Origin: Hahellaceae bacterium
GTDB taxonomy: Bacteria; Pseudomonadota; Gammaproteobacteria; Pseudomonadales; Oleiphilaceae
Reading direction: 5' to 3'
DNA length: 64,000 bases
Assembly: GCA_016716085.1 (NCBI GenBank)
Contig: JADJWY010000005.1
Coordinates: 434,001-498,000, forward strand
In this document: positions 59,350 to 64,000 of the stretch, in pieces
Position numbering within the stretch: position 1 is the first letter of the stretch
Layout: each line of letters opens with the position of its first letter
Notes under the pieces: model-generated
Database searches by the model: none
Seen by the model: the letters and a program-made list of their open reading frames with translations, nothing else
What the model was told of the DNA's origin: nothing
Program-made: the position numbers and the translations under genes

Positions 59350-59884
59350 GGCCCGGCATTCTATCATGCCCCCGCAAAGCCACAATCCATTGTGGCAATA
59401 TATCTGCGAAGCGTATGCGCGGGGCAATACCGCCCAGCACTGCCTGAGCCTGCAAAACCGTTACGGGCTAGACGTCAATCTGCTGCTCAGTTGTGGCTGG
59501 ATCGCACTTCACCTCGGACGAATTGAGCAGTGGCCCGAGTTGCTGTCAGCGACCCAACCCTGGCAGAGCCGGCTGAAGGAACTTCGCTCAATCCGAAACC
59601 ATCTGAATAAACATGACCCGCAACAGGGTCGCTTGAGGGCACAGGTCCTGGCCCTGGAGCTCGAAGGCGAGCATCGCGAAGTTGAGGTAATCTGGGAAAC
59701 GCTGCGTCATTGCCAAGTCCTATCCAGCAAGCCCCCGCCCCACCTGCCCGAGGAGCCAGGGGCAGCCGATGTGTTCGACGATTACCTTCATGTCGCAGAC
59801 ACCTGTCTTCTCAAAGAGGATCCAGATCTAAGGGCTCTCGCCTCATTAATGGGAACCCCAAAAACTTGTCACCTACCCAATTAA
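59348..59884 (+). CDS. TIGR02444/DUF2390 family protein
   Basis: 178 residues. NPLWQYICEAYARGNTAQ, CLSLQNRYGLDVNLLLSCGW and WPELLSATQPWQSRLKELR are characteristic of this small all-helical gammaproteobacterial family, whose function is unknown. AGAGGA six bases upstream supports ATG 59348. The gene is typically next to the ABC-F gene, as here. Its promoter must lie inside the start of the ABC-F gene. Confidence 0.88.
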   Translation: MARHSIMPPQSHNPLWQYICEAYARGNTAQHCLSLQNRYGLDVNLLLSCGWIALHLGRIEQWPELLSATQPWQSRLKELRSIRNHLNKHDPQQGRLRAQVLALELEGEHREVEVIWETLRHCQVLSSKPPPHLPEEPGAADVFDDYLHVADTCLLKEDPDLRALASLMGTPKTCHLPN

Positions 59885-59945
59885 GTCTTAATTTTAATCA
59901 ATAACGCTAGTAAGGCGTCGTCAATCAACGGGTAACGGGTCATTC

Positions 59946-62036
59946 ATGCGACGAGTGGGGGAAGCGATTTCAGTCCGGTCTGGCATTACCCTGCTTTTCG
60001 GGATGTGCGTAGTCGTGCTCATCATTCTGTTGACCACGCTGATCGAACGCACCGCCAACCAAAAACTGCTAAGGGAACGCTCGGTGGCCCTTCACTCGTT
60101 GGCCTATCAGGTCGCCGACAAGCTGGACAAAGGGCTGTTTGAACGCCTGCAAGACCTGCGTATTGCGTCGTCTACCTCCTTGCTAATCTCCGCAACCAAA
60201 GGAGAGCCTGAGAAAGCACGACGCTGGTTCAACGAGCTCAGAACGGCGGTTCCCATTTATGCCTGGATAGGATTTGCCAACCCTGAAGGACAGGTACTGG
60301 CGAGCGTGAACGGCTGGCTGGAAGGCGCCAACGTGGCGGATCGGCCCTGGTTTGAACAGGGGCGAAATGGAGAGTTTTTGGGTGATGTCCACAAGGCCGT
60401 GCTCCTCGCTAATTTGTTGCCCTCGCGCCCTGAGCCCTGGCGCTTCGTCGACATAGCCCTACCGATCAGGGACAGTGAGAGTGATCTCATTGGTGTATTG
60501 GGAGCCCACTTAAGTTGGGATTGGGTTGAAGAAATTTCCTTCAGCGTGCTCTCGCCGGTCCTCTCACAAGATCCTGTCGAGGCGGTCATTGTCGATAAAG
60601 GCTTTGATGTCCTGATGGGATCTGCGGATCTGTCAGGAAAAAATATCAGAGGTCTCGTGGGAGATCTGCCCTCCGGCGGAGCGCGTGACGCGCACATCCT
60701 CCAGTGGCCGGATCAGAATGACTACCTGACCTCAATTGTAACGGCTGAAAATTTCGCACAGCTGCAATCGCTCGGCTGGACTATTGTTGTCAGGCAGCCT
60801 AAAAATCAAGCACTGGCCTCATCACTGGCCTTGCAACAAAAAATCATTACCTGGGGCTGTCTCATCGGCGCCCTCTTCCTCTGGCTGGTATGGCTGCTTT
60901 CCGGCTGGATTACCCACCCATTGAGGCGACTGGCGCATTCGGCAGGCCAGTTCGCCCAGCACAAGCAGACGGTCCGTTTCCGGGGCCGCCTTTACCAGGA
61001 GAGTTTTGAACTGGCCGAATCACTCAATGCCATGGTGAACGACATCCTGTCCCACGAGCAGGCGCTGCAGAACCTTAACCAGTCCCTTGAGCATCGGGTT
61101 CAGGAGCGAACTGAGCACTTGCAGTCGGCATTGAAAGCGCTGGGAGATAGTCAGCACACGCTGAAAACCATCACCGACAATATCCCCGTGCTGGTTGCCT
61201 ACGCAGACCACAACGAACGCATCGTCTTCGCCAATGCCACCGCCCTGGAGTGGCTCAACCTGGATGCAGAGGTCGTTTCGGGCAAAACCATTCAGTCTGT
61301 GCTCTCCGACACGCTTTATGCGTCACTACAGCCCGCCATCACAAGGGTTTTGAAGGGTGAGTCACTGGATTTTGAACAGCAGGGGGAAGGGCGTCTGGGT
61401 CAGCATCATTATCACGTTAACTTCATTGTTGATCGGGATATGCGCGCGACGGTACGCGGCTTTTATATCATGGCCACGGATATCTCCGAACACGTTAACC
61501 AGGAGGCCTGGCTGGAGTGGCAAATACAGCATGATGCCCTGACCGGGGCACTGAATCGCAAAGGGATGCTTCACCATCTCGGGCTGGCCATTAAGCGAGG
61601 CAGTCGCTCGGAGCGAGGAATCGCCGTGATGTTTATCGACCTCGATCATTTCAAGCAGGTCAACGATACGTACGGACATGATGCCGGCGACCTGCTGCTT
61701 AAACAGATTACAGATCGCCTGTCTCATGCCGTTCGCCAAACGGACAGTGTCGCACGCGTGGCCGGTGATGAGTTCGTCATCATTCTTGAAGAGACTCGCC
61801 ATATTCACGCCCACGCCGAAGGTATCGCAACCAAGATCTACCAAAGCCTGCAGGAGCCTGTAACGCTCTCATCCACCACCGCACTAACGGTCACCGCCAG
61901 CATTGGAGTGGCCATTTGCGGGCAACTGGAGGCGTCTACCGACCCGGCAGATCTGCTCAAAGAAGCGGATATCGCCATGTACGAAGCCAAGCAGCGCGGC
62001 AAGAATCAATTTGTCATAAGAGAGTTTGCAGAATGA
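59946..62036 (+). CDS. Membrane diguanylate cyclase: Cache-PAS-GGDEF
   Basis: 696 residues. Membrane segment about 13-33, periplasmic double-Cache-like sensor (35-295, WIGFANPEGQVLASV, ADRPWFEQGR), second membrane segment about 299-320, HAMP-like linker, coiled coil, PAS (405-510, NIPVLVAYADHNERIVFANA), GGDEF (525-690) with active-site AGDEF and inhibition site RQTD five residues before it. Should synthesise cyclic di-GMP in response to an external small molecule. No EAL domain. Overlaps the next gene as ATGA. Confidence 0.93.
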   Translation: MRRVGEAISVRSGITLLFGMCVVVLIILLTTLIERTANQKLLRERSVALHSLAYQVADKLDKGLFERLQDLRIASSTSLLISATKGEPEKARRWFNELRTAVPIYAWIGFANPEGQVLASVNGWLEGANVADRPWFEQGRNGEFLGDVHKAVLLANLLPSRPEPWRFVDIALPIRDSESDLIGVLGAHLSWDWVEEISFSVLSPVLSQDPVEAVIVDKGFDVLMGSADLSGKNIRGLVGDLPSGGARDAHILQWPDQNDYLTSIVTAENFAQLQSLGWTIVVRQPKNQALASSLALQQKIITWGCLIGALFLWLVWLLSGWITHPLRRLAHSAGQFAQHKQTVRFRGRLYQESFELAESLNAMVNDILSHEQALQNLNQSLEHRVQERTEHLQSALKALGDSQHTLKTITDNIPVLVAYADHNERIVFANATALEWLNLDAEVVSGKTIQSVLSDTLYASLQPAITRVLKGESLDFEQQGEGRLGQHHYHVNFIVDRDMRATVRGFYIMATDISEHVNQEAWLEWQIQHDALTGALNRKGMLHHLGLAIKRGSRSERGIAVMFIDLDHFKQVNDTYGHDAGDLLLKQITDRLSHAVRQTDSVARVAGDEFVIILEETRHIHAHAEGIATKIYQSLQEPVTLSSTTALTVTASIGVAICGQLEASTDPADLLKEADIAMYEAKQRGKNQFVIREFAE

Positions 62037-62539
62037 AATGGGTCTTTCGCCTTTTAACCCTGGGGTCTCTGGCCATTGCCGTCATGTTTCCTTTTTTTAT
62101 TTCTGACAAGTCCGGCAATCGCATGATGTCGATCCCCGGAATTAAAACAGAAGACGCCCCCACCCTCATGCAATTGGAAAAATTGCCCGAAGATGAAGTC
62201 ATCCGTCAGGTCTACAAATGGAAAGATGCGCAGGGTCAGTGGCATTACAGTGATGAGCCACCCTCAGACCAGAGCGCCGTTGAACAAATCAGTGTGTCGA
62301 ATAAGACCAACATCATCCAGTCACTCAAAGTGCCTGAGGAAAGCGAAGAACCTGAGGCGCCAAAGCAGGCCAGGGCCAAAACTGCCTCCCAACAAGAGTC
62401 GCTCGACCGTCTGGAAACCGAAAGTCCCCTGACACTCGATCGGCTAAAAAACGTACTAAAAGATACCCAGGCGGTCAAAGAATTAATGGAATCGAGAAAT
62501 GCCGCACTGGAAGAGCTATCCGAGGGGGGTAGAGAGTAA
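62033..62539 (+). CDS. DUF4124 domain protein
   Basis: 168 residues with an N-terminal membrane anchor or signal (FRLLTLGSLAIAVMFPFFI). The DUF4124 core VYKWKDAQGQWHYSDEPP is at about 62-80; the rest is charged, Glu-rich and probably helical (TLDRLKNVLKDTQAVKELM). Function unknown; such domains are periplasmic. Four-base overlap with the diguanylate cyclase gene indicates co-translation, so it may modulate that sensor. Confidence 0.85.
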   Translation: MKWVFRLLTLGSLAIAVMFPFFISDKSGNRMMSIPGIKTEDAPTLMQLEKLPEDEVIRQVYKWKDAQGQWHYSDEPPSDQSAVEQISVSNKTNIIQSLKVPEESEEPEAPKQARAKTASQQESLDRLETESPLTLDRLKNVLKDTQAVKELMESRNAALEELSEGGRE

Positions 62540-62585
62540 GCGCGAAAGGGGCTACTCTAGTCGCCATTCAAACAGAGGAATGATT

Positions 62586-63293
62586 ATGAAAAAATCGCTT
62601 GTTGCGCTGGGAATTGGTCTTGCTATGAGTCTGAATGTTCTGGCTGAGACCAAAGAGCCTGCCGCGCCGTCCGCTCCCGACATGAAAGACGTCGGCTATA
62701 GCTTTGGCCACACCTTTGGCCAGCGGTTGAAGGACTCCATGCCCGGTCTGGATATGAAAAGCTTCATGGAAGGTCTGGAGGATGTCTACGGTGATAAACC
62801 TTCTCGCCTGACGGAAGAGCAAATGGCCAAGGTGATGCAGGATTACCAGGTTGCGATGCAGGCCGAACAGCAGGCTGCGATGCAGAAAATGGCCGATGAG
62901 AACCGGGAGAAAGGCAAAACCTACCTCACGGAAAACGGCAAAAAAACAGGTGTTGTGACCACCGAATCCGGCCTGCAATATAAAGTGCTGAATAAAGGTA
63001 AGGGCGAAAGTCCTAAAGCGACGGATACCGTCGAAGTGCACTATACGGGGTCTCTGATCAGTGGCGAAGTGTTTGACTCGTCGGTTGAGCGTGGCGAGCC
63101 GGTTACGTTCCCGGTCAATGGCGTGATCAAAGGCTGGATCGAAGCCCTGCAGCTGATGAAGCCCGGCGATAAGTGGCAGTTAGCCATTCCGTCTGATCTG
63201 GCCTACGGCCCCAACGGCACACCCAATGGTCGCATTGGCCCCAACGAAACTTTGTTGTTTGACGTAGAGTTGCTGAGTATCAAGAAAAAATAA
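62586..63293 (+). CDS. FKBP-type peptidyl-prolyl cis-trans isomerase, periplasmic (FkpA/Mip-like)
   Basis: 235 residues. Signal peptide MKKSLVALGIGLAMSLNVLA; an N-terminal helical dimerisation domain (about 30-125, GYSFGHTFGQRLKDSMPG); FKBP domain (130-235) with VEVHYTGSLISGEVFDSS, VIKGWIEALQLMKPGDKW and DLAYGPNG, all active-site positions in place. AGAGGA six bases before ATG 62586 fixes the start. Assists folding of envelope proteins. Confidence 0.95.
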   Translation: MKKSLVALGIGLAMSLNVLAETKEPAAPSAPDMKDVGYSFGHTFGQRLKDSMPGLDMKSFMEGLEDVYGDKPSRLTEEQMAKVMQDYQVAMQAEQQAAMQKMADENREKGKTYLTENGKKTGVVTTESGLQYKVLNKGKGESPKATDTVEVHYTGSLISGEVFDSSVERGEPVTFPVNGVIKGWIEALQLMKPGDKWQLAIPSDLAYGPNGTPNGRIGPNETLLFDVELLSIKKK

Positions 63294-63341
63294 TCACGCG
63301 TCGCTAGAGTAGATGACTCCATCGAGGACGGGAGAACAGAC

Positions 63342-64000
63342 ATGATCAGAGTGGCAATTAACGGCTTTGGCAGAATTGGACGGTGCATTCTGCGGGCACT
63401 ATATGAATCAGGCTATCGGGACATGGTGCAGGTCGTGGCGATCAATGACCTCAGTAGTCCCGACAGCTCAGCACATCTGCTGCAATACGATTCGGTCCAT
63501 GGGCGTTTCAATCAGTCAGTTTATCTGGACGGAGAAACCCTGCACGTCGGCAGCGACGAGATTGCCCTGATCAGTCAGCCCGACCCGGCGGAGCTGCCGT
63601 GGGGGATGATGGATATCGACCTGGTATTGGAATGTACCGGTCGCTTCACCAAAAGGGACGCATGCGTTCCCCATCTCAAGGCGGGTGCGAAGAAAGTGCT
63701 GGTTTCGGCACCCTGTGACAATGCGGACGCAACCGTGGTCTATGGCGTCAACGATCACGTGCTGGAAGCCAGCCACCTGATCGTTTCCAACGCCTCCTGT
63801 ACAACCAACTGTCTTGCGCCGGTGGCCAAGGTTCTGCACGAACACTTTGCCATCATCGAAGGCACAATGACGACGATTCACAGTTACACCAATGATCAGC
63901 ACATCCTCGATCTGGCCCACAAAAAGGATATGTATCGTGGGCGTGCGGCGGCCCTCTCCCTGATTCCCACCAAAACGGGTGCAGCCAAGGCGATTGGTCT
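63342..64000 (+). CDS. gap: Glyceraldehyde-3-phosphate dehydrogenase, cut by window edge
   Basis: 219 codons visible, about two thirds of the enzyme. Rossmann start IRVAINGFGRIGRCILRAL with Asp of AINDL pointing to NAD use, catalytic cysteine in VSNASCTTNCLAPVAK, substrate block TTIHSYTNDQHILDLAHK and IPTKTGAAKAIGL. The last block and NCLAPV favour glycolytic GAPDH over erythrose-4-phosphate dehydrogenase. GGGAG precedes the ATG. 48 bases after the isomerase gene. Confidence 0.95.
   Translation, partial: MIRVAINGFGRIGRCILRALYESGYRDMVQVVAINDLSSPDSSAHLLQYDSVHGRFNQSVYLDGETLHVGSDEIALISQPDPAELPWGMMDIDLVLECTGRFTKRDACVPHLKAGAKKVLVSAPCDNADATVVYGVNDHVLEASHLIVSNASCTTNCLAPVAKVLHEHFAIIEGTMTTIHSYTNDQHILDLAHKKDMYRGRAAALSLIPTKTGAAKAIG

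Noticed and set aside
1..64000. tRNA, rRNA, CRISPR or complete insertion sequences
   Set aside because: No cloverleaf-like blocks, conserved rRNA segments, regularly spaced repeats or transposase motifs were seen on either strand.

Overview
The window is one continuous stretch of a gammaproteobacterial chromosome. The gene content and order point to a relative of Pseudomonadales/Oceanospirillales: lptM-lysA-dapF-DUF484, a class I adenylate cyclase, argH beside divergent algZ-algR, hemC-hemD-hemX-hemY, and rho-trxA-ppx are all typical of that group. The exact genus cannot be read from the sequence alone. No rRNA, tRNA, CRISPR array or complete insertion sequence was seen.

Layout. 1-11.5 kb: a partial L,D-transpeptidase, polyphosphate:AMP phosphotransferase, a GntR regulator, two small proteins of unknown role, and a signalling cluster (hybrid histidine kinase and diguanylate cyclase in one operon, divergent from a REC-PAS-GGDEF-EAL protein). 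11.5-12.2 kb: a vapBC-type toxin-antitoxin pair with a perfect operator palindrome. 12.2-22.3 kb: housekeeping block dedA, DUF484, dapF, lysA, lptM, cyaA, argH, algZ, algR.

22.3-46.4 kb: an accessory region lying between algR and hemC, which are adjacent or nearly so in pseudomonads. It starts with a 3.8-kb restriction-modification island (vsr, a Dcm-like C5 methyltransferase, and an MvaI/BcnI-type endonuclease with a long N-terminal extension; predicted target CCWGG). The island is bracketed by a 196-bp direct duplication of the algR 3' end. Then come a solute-binding protein, three toxin-antitoxin modules (one decapitated) separated by short dyads, an orphan Rhs C-terminal toxin with an immunity gene, pyruvate:ferredoxin oxidoreductase with a dihydroorotate-dehydrogenase-like partner, a lipase pseudogene, a TRAP-type transporter, two exported proteins of unknown function, an AsmA protein, thiopurine methyltransferase and a DUF4105 protein.

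46.5-64 kb: core genes again. hemCDXY (tetrapyrrole synthesis), a ferredoxin-type flavin reductase with ubiD (ubiquinone), rho, trxA, ppx, a PF10118 protein, an ABC-F ATPase, a TIGR02444 protein, a Cache-PAS-GGDEF cyclase with a DUF4124 partner, an FKBP-type prolyl isomerase and the start of a glyceraldehyde-3-phosphate dehydrogenase gene.

The most interesting material is the restriction-modification island (long target duplication, a hairpin that buries the endonuclease ribosome-binding site, a possible scar from another locus) and the toxin-antitoxin series, where two modules are predicted to make leaderless mRNAs with identical promoter-to-start geometry. All family assignments come from motif recognition by eye, not from database searches.
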